A DNA stretch of 64,000 nt from Falsihalocynthiibacter arcticus. Its GTDB lineage: Bacteria; Pseudomonadota; Alphaproteobacteria; Rhodobacterales; Rhodobacteraceae. The notes under the pieces are model-generated. The model worked only from the letters and a program-made list of their open reading frames with translations, was not told the DNA's origin and did no database searches. Within the stretch, counting starts at the first letter, position 1. Each line of letters starts with the position of its first letter. The position numbers and the translations under genes are program-made. This document shows positions 48,579-56,916 of this stretch, piece after piece. The stretch spans positions 3,687,501 through 3,751,500 of the forward strand of contig NZ_CP014327.1 of the NCBI RefSeq assembly GCF_000812665.2. The letters run 5' to 3'.

Positions 48579-49592
48579 ATGACCAACGCACTGCAACGCA
48601 TGCTCTCGGAGCGCGACTGGATTTTGGCCGATGGGGCCACGGGCACCAACCTGTTTAACATGGGACTCACTTCTGGGGATGCGCCCGAAATGTGGAACGT
48701 GGAAGAACCCGAGAAAATCAAAGCGCTTTATCGCGGGGCCGTGGATGCGGGGTCTGATCTGTTTCTCACCAATACGTTTGGCGGCAACGCCAGCCGTTTG
48801 AAATTGCACAATGCACAACACCGTGTCGCCGAACTCAACATCGCAGCGGCCCATCTTGCGCGTGACGTGGCCGATGCCGCGGGGCGCCCCGTGATCGTTG
48901 CGGGTTCTGTCGGTCCAACGGGCGAGATCATGGTGCCACTGGGAAGCCTCACCCACGCGCTTGCGGTGGAAATGTTCCACGAGCAAGCCGCAGCCCTCAA
49001 AGAAGGCGGCGTAGATGTTTTGTGGCTTGAAACCATCTCGGCCCCCGAAGAATACCGCGCGGCGGCCGAAGCCTTTAAGCTGGCCGATATGCCATGGTGC
49101 GGCACCATGAGTTTTGACACGGCAGGCCGCACCATGATGGGGGTGACCTCGTCTGATATGGTGGACATCGTGGCGAAAATCGAAAACCAGCCACTGGCCT
49201 TCGGTGCGAACTGTGGTGTCGGCGCGTCGGACCTTCTGCGTACGGTGCAAGGGTTCTCGGCCCGTGGTCCCGTCACACCGATCATTTCCAAAGGCAACGC
49301 AGGCATTCCAAAATTCCACGATGGCCACATTCACTATGACGGCACGCCGGAATTGATGGGCGACTACGCCTGCCTCGCACGAGACTCGGGCGCGACGATC
49401 ATTGGCGGCTGCTGTGGCACGACGCCGGATCACTTGCGTGCCATGCGCGAAGCCCTTGAAACCCGCGAACGTGGCCCCCGCCCCTCGCTGGAATTCATCA
49501 CCAAAAGCCTCGGTGGATTTTCTTCTCCAAAAGACGGCACAGGCGACGATACAGAGAAACCAGAACGCATTCGACGCCGTTCACGGACCTAA
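48579..49592 (+). CDS. Homocysteine S-methyltransferase domain protein (split methionine synthase, N-terminal part; often named Bmt)
   Basis: A 337-residue zinc methyltransferase. DGATGTNLF at the N-terminus, FLTNTFGGN, the first zinc cysteine in FGANCGVGA and the paired zinc cysteines in IIGGCCGTTPDHL match the homocysteine-binding domain of MetH and betaine-homocysteine methyltransferases. The next gene encodes a separate corrinoid domain. This pairing matches the split methionine synthase described in Phaeobacter, where homocysteine, corrinoid and methyl-folate domains are separate proteins. A betaine-using enzyme is the alternative. The C-terminal 30 residues are charged and poorly conserved-looking. 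Confidence 0.88.
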   Translation: MTNALQRMLSERDWILADGATGTNLFNMGLTSGDAPEMWNVEEPEKIKALYRGAVDAGSDLFLTNTFGGNASRLKLHNAQHRVAELNIAAAHLARDVADAAGRPVIVAGSVGPTGEIMVPLGSLTHALAVEMFHEQAAALKEGGVDVLWLETISAPEEYRAAAEAFKLADMPWCGTMSFDTAGRTMMGVTSSDMVDIVAKIENQPLAFGANCGVGASDLLRTVQGFSARGPVTPIISKGNAGIPKFHDGHIHYDGTPELMGDYACLARDSGATIIGGCCGTTPDHLRAMREALETRERGPRPSLEFITKSLGGFSSPKDGTGDDTEKPERIRRRSRT

Positions 49593-49616
49593 ACTTCCGT
49601 AAAACCAATCTGATGC

Positions 49617-49718
49617 GTCGGAACAAGCGCCAAGCATGTCGCAAAATGCCAAGTTCCGACCGTAAAGCAGGCCCATCAATGGGCAGACACCGCGCGATTT
49701 CGCGCCCTATGAATAGGG
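49617..49718 (+). ncRNA. Structured intergenic RNA before the corrinoid protein gene (candidate cis-regulatory element)
   Basis: Four hairpins fit in about 100 bases: GTCGGAAC (49617-49624) with GTTCCGAC (49653-49660), enclosing GCAT/ATGC (49634-49637 with 49646-49649); GCCCAT/ATGGGC (49671-49684); GCGCG/CGCGC (49692-49705); CCCTAT/ATAGGG (49705-49718). The last arm contains AGGG, the likely ribosome binding site seven bases before the ATG at 49726, so folding could block translation. I do not see the B12 box of cobalamin riboswitches. The ligand, if any, is unknown. Confidence 0.5.
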
Positions 49719-49725
49719 TAGACCC

Positions 49726-50427
49726 ATGGCTGACGACGCAGACATCATCCTAAGCGAACTTCCAGACGACGAACTCGTCCTTCAAATGCACGACGACCTT
49801 TACGACGGCATGAAGGAAGAAATCGAAGAAGCGGTGCACATCCTGCTGGAACGCAAATGGACGCCCTACGATATTCTGACCAAAGCTTTGGTGGCGGGCA
49901 TGACAGTTGTGGGCCATGATTTCCGCGACGGTATTTTATTCGTTCCAGAGGTGCTCCTTGCGGCGGGCGCGATGAAGGGTGGCATGTCCATTCTTAAACC
50001 CCTCCTCGTGGAAACTGGTGCGCCCAAAATGGGTAAAATGGTCATCGGAACCGTCAAAGGCGATATCCACGACATCGGCAAAAACCTTGTCGGCATGATG
50101 ATGGAAGGTGCAGGCTTTGAAATTGTCGATCTGGGAATCAACAACCCCGTCGAAGATTATCTTGACGCGCTCAAACGCGAAGACGCTGATATCCTTGGCA
50201 TGTCCGCGCTCTTGACCACGACCATGCCCTATATGAAAGTCGTGATTGATACGATGATTGAGCGCGGCATTCGCGACGACTATATTGTTCTGGTCGGCGG
50301 CGCGCCTTTGAATGAAGAATTCGGCAAAGCCATTGGTGCTGACGCTTATTGCCGTGACGCTGCTGTCGCCGTGGAAACCGCAAAGACCTTCATCGCACGC
50401 AAACACAATCGGGCTTCGGCTGGCTAA
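49726..50427 (+). CDS. Corrinoid (B12)-binding protein, split methionine synthase component
   Basis: A 233-residue protein with the methyltransferase cap domain (about residues 12-90: PYDILTKALVAGMTVVGHDF, FVPEVLLAAGAMKGGM) and the cobalamin-binding Rossmann domain. The lower axial His is in GDIHDIGKNL (DxHxxG motif); SALLTTTMPYMK and VLVGGAPLNEEF complete the B12 site. It resembles MtbC/MtgC-type corrinoid proteins. It follows the homocysteine methyltransferase gene and probably shuttles the methyl group to it. The methyl-folate-binding part is not in the window. Confidence 0.92.
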   Translation: MADDADIILSELPDDELVLQMHDDLYDGMKEEIEEAVHILLERKWTPYDILTKALVAGMTVVGHDFRDGILFVPEVLLAAGAMKGGMSILKPLLVETGAPKMGKMVIGTVKGDIHDIGKNLVGMMMEGAGFEIVDLGINNPVEDYLDALKREDADILGMSALLTTTMPYMKVVIDTMIERGIRDDYIVLVGGAPLNEEFGKAIGADAYCRDAAVAVETAKTFIARKHNRASAG

Positions 50428-50455
50428 AGGTTTCGCCCCCCCCTACCCAATTCCC

Positions 50456-50496
50456 AAAGCCCCGCCAGTGACTTCACGCGCGGGGCTTTCTTTTTT
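50456..50496 (+). terminator. Terminator after the corrinoid protein gene
   Basis: AAAGCCCCGC (50456-50465) and GCGGGGCTTT (50480-50489) form a perfect 10-bp stem with a 14-base loop, followed by CTTTTTT. It separates this unit from the small membrane protein gene downstream. Confidence 0.88.
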
Positions 50497-50534
50497 GAAC
50501 ATTCGACCCCATATTAAGTGGGATTGGAGACCCT

Positions 50535-50750
50535 ATGCCTTTAGATAAATTGATCCTTCTTCTCGTCATTGTAATTTCTGCCGCCGCGGCGACCGTTTAC
50601 GTGGCAAGCTTGATGCTTGTGAGCGTTCAGGTGCCTGGCGGGATGCTGCTCCTCATTCCAACGGTGCTCGTTTTCTATGTCGTTTACCGTGTTATTTCAG
50701 ATCGCGTGAAGAACAAGGAGGATGACCACTATGACTCTGTCGAAAAATAG
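50535..50750 (+). CDS. Small membrane protein (71 aa)
   Basis: A 71-residue protein with two hydrophobic segments (about residues 5-30 and 33-52) and a charged C-terminal tail (RVKNKEDDHYDSVEK). Unknown function. Its end overlaps the start of the ybjQ-like gene by about 20 bases, so the two are co-expressed. It might anchor or accompany the YbjQ protein at the membrane; that is a guess. Confidence 0.7.
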   Translation: MPLDKLILLLVIVISAAAATVYVASLMLVSVQVPGGMLLLIPTVLVFYVVYRVISDRVKNKEDDHYDSVEK

Positions 50751-51069
50751 CCCCCTTATTCTGACCATCGAAACCGTTCCTGGCCGCGAGATTATAGACG
50801 TATTGGGCCTCGTTAAGGGCTCAACCGTGCGGGCCAAACACGTCGGAGCGGACATAACGGCGGCCTTGCGCAATATTGTGGGCGGTGAAGTTAAGGAATA
50901 CGCGCAACTGTTGGCGGGTGCACGCGAACAAGCAAAAGACCGCATGATCGACGATGCGCAAGCCTTGGGAGCGGACGCCATCGTCGGCGTTCGGATGCAA
51001 ACCTCCGCAATCCAAAACGGCGCGTCCGAAGTTGTGTTTTACGGCACCGCTGTCCGTCTAGGACCATGA
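50731..51069 (+). CDS. YbjQ/UPF0145 family protein
   Basis: A 112-residue protein of the YbjQ (DUF74) family, which forms pentamers. Family segments are IETVPGREIIDVLGLVKGSTVRAKH (key pattern: VPG--I---LG-V-G), GGEVKEYAQLLAGAREQA and GADAIVGVRMQTS. The function is unknown; metal binding has been suggested for the family. ATG 50731 lies nine bases after AAGGAGG and is better than ATG 50722, which touches that site. The stop overlaps the DUF1638 start (ATGA). Confidence 0.87.
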   Translation: MTLSKNSPLILTIETVPGREIIDVLGLVKGSTVRAKHVGADITAALRNIVGGEVKEYAQLLAGAREQAKDRMIDDAQALGADAIVGVRMQTSAIQNGASEVVFYGTAVRLGP

Positions 51070-51707
51070 CATTGCAGAACCCAAACCCTACCGACGAAGC
51101 CCTCTCTGAGGAGGAACACGTCTTGGCCACGGGTCGTGTGCTCCTGATTGCTTGCGGGGCTTTGGCGCATGAAATTTTGGCGCTCAAACGGCTGAATGGT
51201 TGGGATCATCTCGCACTGCGCTGCCTGCCCGCGAACCTGCACTTGCGTCCCGAAAAAATCCCCGCCGAGGTTGCGCGGGTCGTAACCGAAGAACGGGCGC
51301 AATACGACGATATTTTTGTGGTTTATGCTGATTGTGGAACGGGCGGGCTTTTGGCCAAGGAATGTGCGTCCCTTGGGGTCGAGATGATTGCTGGCCCGCA
51401 TTGTTACGCGTTTTTTGAGGGCGTCGATGCCTTTGCCGCCCACCCAGACGAGATCACCGCCTTCTACCTCACCGACTTCCTCGTGCGGCAATTCGATGCC
51501 TTCGTAATCAAACCCATGGGCCTCGACCGCCACCCGCAATTGCGCGACATGTATTTCGGGAATTACACAAAACTGGTTTATCAAGCCCAGACCGACGACC
51601 CTGCCCTCACCGAAAAAGCCAAGCTCTGCGCGGCGCGTTTGGGGCTCGCATTTGAGCGCCGTTTTACAGGATATGGCGAGCTAGAAACGGCGCTCGCGCA
51701 GGTCTAA
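51066..51707 (+). CDS. DUF1638 family protein
   Basis: A 213-residue soluble protein with the DUF1638 pattern: LLIACGALAHEILALKR, LRCLPANLHLRPEKI, VVYADCGTGGLL, GPHCYAFFEG and ITAFYLTDFLVRQFD. Conserved Cys residues (in IACGAL, YADCGTGG and GPHCYAFF) could bind metal. Members are often found close to corrinoid methyltransferase genes, as here, so a role in corrinoid methyl transfer is plausible but unproven. It overlaps ybjQ by four bases, and its stop overlaps the convergent sufE stop. Confidence 0.85.
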   Translation: MTLQNPNPTDEALSEEEHVLATGRVLLIACGALAHEILALKRLNGWDHLALRCLPANLHLRPEKIPAEVARVVTEERAQYDDIFVVYADCGTGGLLAKECASLGVEMIAGPHCYAFFEGVDAFAAHPDEITAFYLTDFLVRQFDAFVIKPMGLDRHPQLRDMYFGNYTKLVYQAQTDDPALTEKAKLCAARLGLAFERRFTGYGELETALAQV

Positions 51708-52126
51708 AGCGTGGCTTGCGCGATGCCGCGAATACGTTCCACCATGGCGCGTACACCGTTTGAGCGCTGTGCGGATAAATGCTCATCCAGCCCAAGCCGT
51801 CCCAGCTCTGCTGTGGCATCCACCGATAAAACATCCGCCACCGTGAGGCCGGAATAAAGCGCATGCAGCACCGCCACGAGGCCGCGCACGATCATCGCAT
51901 CACTCTCGCCGCGAAAATCAAAAACCGCCTTGGGCCCTGTTCCCAAAACATCGGGCATCAACCAAACTTGGCTGGCGCAACCGTCTACTTTGGTCGCAGG
52001 TACACGAAATGCGTCCTCAAGCTCGGGCATAGCGCGCCCCAACTCAATCACATGCCGATAGCGGTCTTCCCAATCGTCCAGAAATTCAAAGGTTTCGGCG
52101 ATGTCTTCGAATGCGGCGCTGGCCAT
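51704..52126 (-). CDS. sufE: SufE, sulfur acceptor
   Basis: A 140-residue SufE-fold protein that accepts persulfide sulfur from a cysteine desulfurase. The acceptor cysteine is in KVDGCASQVWL, and the RGLVAVLHALYSGLT helix is typical. Length matches (about 138). It stands alone about 47 kb from the iscR-sufBCD operon. Convergent with the DUF1638 gene, sharing the stop region (51704-51707). Confidence 0.95.
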   Translation of the reverse strand: MASAAFEDIAETFEFLDDWEDRYRHVIELGRAMPELEDAFRVPATKVDGCASQVWLMPDVLGTGPKAVFDFRGESDAMIVRGLVAVLHALYSGLTVADVLSVDATAELGRLGLDEHLSAQRSNGVRAMVERIRGIAQATL

Positions 52127-52287
52127 ATCTACTCCTTGCTTATCCTCCCTTTGAGGTAAGACCCGCCGCCCAAAAGGTCCAGCCCCATTCCAAAATCGGG
52201 TTGCGTCTTTTCAAATGGCTTCCAGTAGGCTACCTCAGAAGAAACAGCGGCGTGCAAACTGGGTGACACGCAAAAAGGAGACAACGC

Positions 52288-52761
52288 ATGAGATTTCCGA
52301 CCTATTTGATCGTGTCATTGGGCCTAGCCACCGGCGCCTGCTCCTCAATATCGGACTCGCGCTATAACCCAATGAATTGGGGCCAAAGTGAGGATATTGC
52401 TGCGACTTTAGCTCCCGAAGACGGCTATCTGGTTCTCCAAGACAACCGAAACCTTATCGCGCAAGTTACGAATTTAACCGTGGTCAACGCCCAAGGCGGC
52501 GTCATTGTGCATGCAACTGGACTTCCCCCAACTCAAGGCTATTTTGACGCCGAGCTTTTCCCCCGAAATGAGGAAAAGCCAGAGGGTGCCACATTGGTTT
52601 ATGAATTCCGCGTTCTTGAACCCAACCGGCAACAACGCGTTTCATCCGAGGTTTCCCGAGAGGTCATCGTGGCGCATTTCATTTCCACCGCCAAATTGCG
52701 CGGTGTGAACGAGATAAAAATTGTCGCGGCCCAAAACTCTCGCTCTAGCCGCGCGCAATAG
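52288..52761 (+). CDS. Putative lipoprotein
   Basis: A 157-residue protein with a short signal peptide (MRFPTYLIVSLGLATGACSS) ending in a lipobox-like TGAC, so Cys18 is probably lipidated. The mature part is a single predicted beta-rich domain with no recognised family motif. Asp19+2 rule cannot be applied: Ser follows Cys, which favours the outer membrane. A good AAGGAG precedes the ATG. It is transcribed alone and convergent with rnd. Confidence 0.75.
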   Translation: MRFPTYLIVSLGLATGACSSISDSRYNPMNWGQSEDIAATLAPEDGYLVLQDNRNLIAQVTNLTVVNAQGGVIVHATGLPPTQGYFDAELFPRNEEKPEGATLVYEFRVLEPNRQQRVSSEVSREVIVAHFISTAKLRGVNEIKIVAAQNSRSSRAQ

Positions 52762-52779
52762 GCCTATCCGACCAACCGC

Positions 52780-53949
52780 CTAGTTGGGTAAAAGTTCAAC
52801 CACATCAACGTTTTGCCCCTTCAGGGCAAGGGCCACTTCACCACGGCACAGACGCATTGCATCCTGCCCAAAGACTTCGGCACGCCAGCCCGCCAAGGCT
52901 TTAACGTCGCGACCACCCGCTGCTATAACGTCTAAATCCGCGGATGAGGCGATCAGCTTAGGGGCGACCCCAGTCAGGTCGCATTTTGCCTTCAACAGGA
53001 CCCGCAACAAATCGGCCAACGCCGGATTCACTTGCAGTTTTTCACGCGAGCGATCGGGTTTTGGAATCTTGTCTTCGGGAAGAACGAGGCCCGTTTTAAC
53101 AGCGGCCAAAATACCGTCCGCAATATCGCCCCGCCGCGCTTCGCGTAGCAAAAGGCGCGATCCGCTCAAGTCGTCAAAGCTGCTGGGTTTCGTTGAGGCC
53201 AACTCCAGCAATGCATCGTCTTTGTAGACACGGTTGCGGGGAATATTGCGTGTCTGTGCGTATTCTTCGCGAAACTGGGACAGGGTTTTAACAAGGGCCA
53301 TAAACCGCCCACTTGTGGTGCGCGTTTTGACCCGTTTCCACGCGTCCTCGGAAGGCACAACATAGGTTCCCGGCGAAAGAAGCACTTCAAGTTCTTCCTC
53401 TACCCACTTGGAACGATTTGATTTTTTCAAATCTTTACTCAGAAATTCATAGACATCCCGCAAATGGGTTACATCCGCCAGCGCATAGGTTTTCTGGGCC
53501 GACGTCAGCGGGCGACGGGACCAATCGGTAAACCGCGATGTCTTGTCGATGTTGGCTTTGGCAATTTTGCGGACCAATGTTTCATAACCGACCTGCTCGC
53601 CAAAACCGCAAACCATCGCCGCCACTTGGGTATCAAAAAGCGGGATGGGAAACACGTTGCCTTCGATAAAAAAGATCTCAAGATCTTGCCGCGCCGCGTG
53701 AAAAACTTTGACTACATTCTCGTTGCGAAACAACTCATACAGCGGTTCGAGCGAAAAATCGGGGGCAAGTGGATCAACAAGAACAGCATCGACCTCGTCG
53801 TCGTCTCCGGGAACAGCAAGCTGTACAAGACAGAGCTTCGAATAATAGGTGCGCTCTCGCAGAAACTCCGTATCGACGGTCACATAAGGAAAGGATGCTG
53901 CGCGTTCACAATAGGTTGCAAGCTCGCTCGTCGTGGTAATCGTGATCAT
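52780..53949 (-). CDS. rnd: Ribonuclease D
   Basis: A 389-residue 3'-5' exoribonuclease for tRNA maturation. The DEDD residues are in YVTVDTEFLRERTYYSKLC (Asp and Glu of Exo I, quoted as VDTEFLRE), KVFHAARQDLEIF (Exo II Asp) and TYALADVTHLRDVYEFL (Exo III Tyr and Asp). The HRDC domains follow (about residues 210-380). Length is normal. Upstream lies purN on the same strand, 83 bases away. Confidence 0.95.
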   Translation of the reverse strand: MITITTTSELATYCERAASFPYVTVDTEFLRERTYYSKLCLVQLAVPGDDDEVDAVLVDPLAPDFSLEPLYELFRNENVVKVFHAARQDLEIFFIEGNVFPIPLFDTQVAAMVCGFGEQVGYETLVRKIAKANIDKTSRFTDWSRRPLTSAQKTYALADVTHLRDVYEFLSKDLKKSNRSKWVEEELEVLLSPGTYVVPSEDAWKRVKTRTTSGRFMALVKTLSQFREEYAQTRNIPRNRVYKDDALLELASTKPSSFDDLSGSRLLLREARRGDIADGILAAVKTGLVLPEDKIPKPDRSREKLQVNPALADLLRVLLKAKCDLTGVAPKLIASSADLDVIAAGGRDVKALAGWRAEVFGQDAMRLCRGEVALALKGQNVDVVELLPN

Positions 53950-54032
53950 AAAACGCTATTCTTTTTCTTGTTTTTGCCAGACTTTCGGCAATCTTAGGGA
54001 AGAGTGAAGCAAATGAAAAGGGAGAGCGTGGC

Positions 54033-54626
54033 TCAGGTCAAATCCACACGATGATGATCGCCCATAATAAACTTGCGCAGGACCGCAGGATAGAGTCGAT
54101 GCTCAAGCGGCAGAATTCTGGCGGCAAGGGTTTCTGTTGTATCGTTAGGAAGGATTGGCACACGGGCTTGGCCCAGAATTGGGCCGCCATCTAGCTCGGC
54201 CGTGACTTCATGCACAGAGCATCCCGCCTCAGAGTCACCCGCTTCAATCGCGCGTGCATGGGTATGGAGACCCTTGTATTTCGGCAGCAAAGACGGGTGA
54301 ATATTGAGCATTTTCCCGTTCCAACGCGCCGTAAATTCCGGCGTAAAAATGCGCATAAATCCGGCAAGGCATATGACATCCGGTGCCACACGTTCAAGAA
54401 TTTCCGTAAGGGCCGTATCAAACGCGAGGCGGTCTTTGCCAAACGGGCGATGATCAAGGCTTGCCACATCAATACCCAAATTCGCAGCCTTGGTGAGGCC
54501 CGCGGCACTGGGATTATTGGACAAAACCAAAACGGGGCGCGCAGGGTGATCCCCCTGCATATCCTCAACCAGCGACACCATGTTCGAGCCGCCCCCCGAA
54601 ATCAGGATCGCGACGCGCAAACTCAC
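54033..54626 (-). CDS. purN: PurN, GAR transformylase
   Basis: A 197-residue enzyme that formylates glycinamide ribonucleotide using 10-formyl-THF. [12 protein letters not shown] binds phosphate, and the active site is in [22 protein letters not shown] (His) and [13 protein letters not shown] (Asp). It starts at GTG 54624-54626, overlapping the purM stop (GTGA), so purM and purN are coupled. Confidence 0.96.
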   Translation of the reverse strand: MSLRVAILISGGGSNMVSLVEDMQGDHPARPVLVLSNNPSAAGLTKAANLGIDVASLDHRPFGKDRLAFDTALTEILERVAPDVICLAGFMRIFTPEFTARWNGKMLNIHPSLLPKYKGLHTHARAIEAGDSEAGCSVHEVTAELDGGPILGQARVPILPNDTTETLAARILPLEHRLYPAVLRKFIMGDHHRVDLT

Positions 54627-55669
54627 AGAAGCGAACCCGAATACCGCACGCCATCGCCCTTGGTGACGTGGCCCAAGGTATAAACGGTTTCGCCAGCCTC
54701 TTGGAGGAGAGCCGTTAGGGCTTCGGCGCGGTCTGCGGAAACAGAAAGCACCATGCCAACACCAGAGTTGAAGGTTTTGAGCAATTCTGACTGCTCAATT
54801 CCCGCCGTTGCGGCCAACCATTTAAACACAGGAGGAAGGTCCCAAGCATTCAAATCGATGTCGGCGCCAAGCCCTTCAGGCAAGACGCGCGGCAGGTTTT
54901 CGGTCAACCCGCCACCGGTGATATGTGCCAGAGCGTGGACGCCCCCTGCCCGTATCGCCGCAAGGCATTGTTTCACATAGAGGCGGGTTGGTGCGAGAAG
55001 GGCTTCGCCCAGATTGCCTTCGCCAAAGGGGGAATCGTCAGACCATTCTAGGCCCGAGACTTCGACAACTTTGCGCACAAGTGAATAGCCGTTTGAATGG
55101 ACGCCATCGCTGGCCAGTCCCAAAAGGACGTCGCCCTCAACCACGCCCGCAGGCAGGTCCGTGCCACGTTCCATCGCGCCAACGGCGAAGCCCGCCAAGT
55201 CAAAATCACCTTCGTGATACATCCCCGGCATTTCCGCCGTTTCGCCGCCAATCAAAGCCGCACCCGAGAGTTCGCACCCTTTGGCGATGCCGTTGATAAT
55301 CTCAGTCGCTTCGTCGAGGTCCAGCTTGCCTGTCGCGAAATAATCGAGGAAAAGCAGGGGTTCAGCGCCCTGACAAACAAGATCGTTGACGCACATCGCC
55401 ACAAGATCAATGCCGATTGTGCTCATATTGCCCGTGTCGATCGCGATGCGCAATTTGGTGCCAACACCGTCGGTTGCGGCAACAAGGATCGGGTCGTTGT
55501 ACCCTGCCCCTTTGAGGTCAAACAAAGCGCCAAAGCCACCGAGGCCAGACATCACGCCGGGGCGGACTGTCCGTTTTGCGGCGGGTTTGATGCGGTCAAT
55601 CAATGCATTGCCCGCATCAATATCGACACCCGCGTCCGCGTAGGTCAGACCGTTTTTCTCATTTGACAT
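54623..55669 (-). CDS. purM: PurM, AIR synthetase
   Basis: A 348-residue enzyme that closes the imidazole ring of AIR. Family blocks include [60 protein letters not shown] and [16 protein letters not shown]. The ATG at 55667-55669 fits the family start and has AGGGG upstream; the open frame extends further without similarity. Confidence 0.96.
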   Translation of the reverse strand: MSNEKNGLTYADAGVDIDAGNALIDRIKPAAKRTVRPGVMSGLGGFGALFDLKGAGYNDPILVAATDGVGTKLRIAIDTGNMSTIGIDLVAMCVNDLVCQGAEPLLFLDYFATGKLDLDEATEIINGIAKGCELSGAALIGGETAEMPGMYHEGDFDLAGFAVGAMERGTDLPAGVVEGDVLLGLASDGVHSNGYSLVRKVVEVSGLEWSDDSPFGEGNLGEALLAPTRLYVKQCLAAIRAGGVHALAHITGGGLTENLPRVLPEGLGADIDLNAWDLPPVFKWLAATAGIEQSELLKTFNSGVGMVLSVSADRAEALTALLQEAGETVYTLGHVTKGDGVRYSGSLL

Positions 55670-56660
55670 AGGAGGCCCCTTTTTCACTGTTGGCGCTGCT
55701 TTACCGCAAGGGGGGTGCAAAGGGAATAGGAGAAGGGAAAACGGACGCAATCTAACAAAAAGGGCCCACTCCGGAAAACGCGCTCTCGAAAATTGCTTTC
55801 GCTTTCGCTTTAGGACGCGAGTGTAGAATTGATTGTATGGGTAGCTCTGCCACCCAAAGTAGTACAATCCGCATCCCTCTGTGCCAAAACAGCGACGTCA
55901 TTGATGCTGCGCACCACAGCATTTGTACTATCGTCGCCAAGTCCCACTGCAACGCGGAATGCGTTTGCGGTGAAAGTCGTGGCGATGCGAGCCGCGCTTA
56001 ATCGTCCACGGGATGATCAGCAAGAAACAACGGATCAATGGCACAGAGTTCGCAAGTGACTATGATCGAAACGACCTCCCCTGCGGGAATTTTATACACC
56101 CATCCAGCAAGTATGGACGCTTCAGTCCAATGCTTTGAAGCCAGTGCAAACTCAATGAGTTCTGGGTCACTTTTCCTTAAAGAACCATAACGTCCCTCGT
56201 CGCAGAAGCATCGGTCTTGGCCTTTCTGGCACCATTGTGCAGATTGCAGGTAGATCACCAAGCGATCCTCTGAACCAAGTGATTTTAGCTCTCAAACGCG
56301 GCTTTGATCGGAAGATAGATCGCTTCGTCGTTCCGATCATCGTTTGGGCTACAATTAATCCCCGTGCGCTCCTTTTAAGAAGGGCAAAATCTTATTCACA
56401 GACGCCACGGGCATTTTTTTAACGGCGGGCAAATTGAAGAAGCCAGACTGTTGCACATTTCATTGCCCAATGTTGTCTCCCTAGAGGTTCCCAAATGTCG
56501 AATGCCCTTGTTTCGGATCAATTCCGGTTAAGTTTTAGGTATGATGGCCATTTCTAAACGCAACGTTATCAAAACCATGCGCGTTCACCCTATTTTATGA
56601 AGAATTTAATGACCTTGGGGAAATGGAGGCAGAATAGATAAAAAAAGTTATCATCCCTCC
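55670..56660. other. About 1 kb of poorly coding DNA between purM and a CAU tRNA
   Basis: No long frame with family similarity is visible. Short open frames occur on both strands. One minus-strand frame without a clear start (about 55815-55995) reads protein-like as [20 protein letters not shown], and another at 55998-56261 is described separately. TTTCGCTTTCGCTTT at 55795-55811 is a short repeat. The stretch may be the remains of decayed genes or a carrier of unrecognised RNA. Confidence 0.5.
55998..56261 (-). CDS. Possible small hypothetical protein (87 aa)
   Basis: An 87-residue frame with five cysteines and no recognised motif; it could start at ATG 56259-56261. It is in the weakly coding stretch beside a CAU tRNA and has no strong ribosome binding site. 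It may be a fragment or chance frame. Confidence 0.3.
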   Translation of the reverse strand: MVIYLQSAQWCQKGQDRCFCDEGRYGSLRKSDPELIEFALASKHWTEASILAGWVYKIPAGEVVSIIVTCELCAIDPLFLADHPVDD

Positions 56661-56689
56661 TTGACCCGCAGCACATGGATGCGTACTCA
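56661..56689 (+). promoter_or_regulatory. Promoter of the CAU tRNA
   Basis: TTGACC (56661-56666) and TACTCA (56684-56689) have the ideal 17-base spacing and lie just before the tRNA at 56701, consistent with a strong housekeeping promoter. Confidence 0.65.
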
Positions 56690-56700
56690 AAGCGCTAGGC

Positions 56701-56777
56701 GGGCCTGTAGCTCAACTGGTTAGAGCAGAGCGCTCATAACGCTTTGGTTGCGGGTTCAAGTCCTGCCGGGCCTACCA
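56701..56777 (+). tRNA. tRNA with CAU anticodon (elongator Met or Ile2)
   Basis: A 77-base cloverleaf with encoded CCA. Acceptor arms are GGGCCTG and CGGGCCT (G1-U72 and U6-G67 wobbles), D arm GCTCAACTGGTTAGAGC, anticodon stem AGCG/CGCT with loop CTCATAA (anticodon CAT), and T arm GCGGGTTCAAGTCCTGC. It lacks the mismatched first pair and the three G-C pairs of the initiator. Whether it is elongator Met or the lysidine-modified Ile2 needs comparison with other tRNAs. Confidence 0.9.
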
Positions 56778-56842
56778 AACGCCATCCTTTATTATCCGCC
56801 ACTCTTCGTTTTCCACCACTAAGGGAAACGGCAATTCGTCCT

Positions 56843-56902
56843 GCGAAGCCTATACTAAGAGCAGGCTTCGCTGTGTCGACAGCTGGCGAGCTTGCCGACA
56901 CA
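56843..56902. repeat. Two adjacent inverted repeats downstream of the CAU tRNA
   Basis: GCGAAGCCT (56843-56851) pairs with AGGCTTCGC (56863-56871), and TGTGTCG (56872-56878) with CGACACA (56896-56902). They abut exactly. No T-run follows on either strand. They may end the minus-strand outer-membrane gene message or be a protein-binding site. Confidence 0.5.
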
Positions 56903-56916
56903 GTCAACCCATAGGT

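Noticed and set aside
49600-49725. Cobalamin riboswitch for the corrinoid protein gene
   Set aside because: The context suggests it, but I cannot find the conserved B12 box or the GCCACT segment; listed as an unclassified structured RNA.
56701-56777. Initiator tRNA-fMet
   Set aside because: The first acceptor pair is G-U and not an unpaired C-A, and the three consecutive G-C pairs in the anticodon stem are missing.
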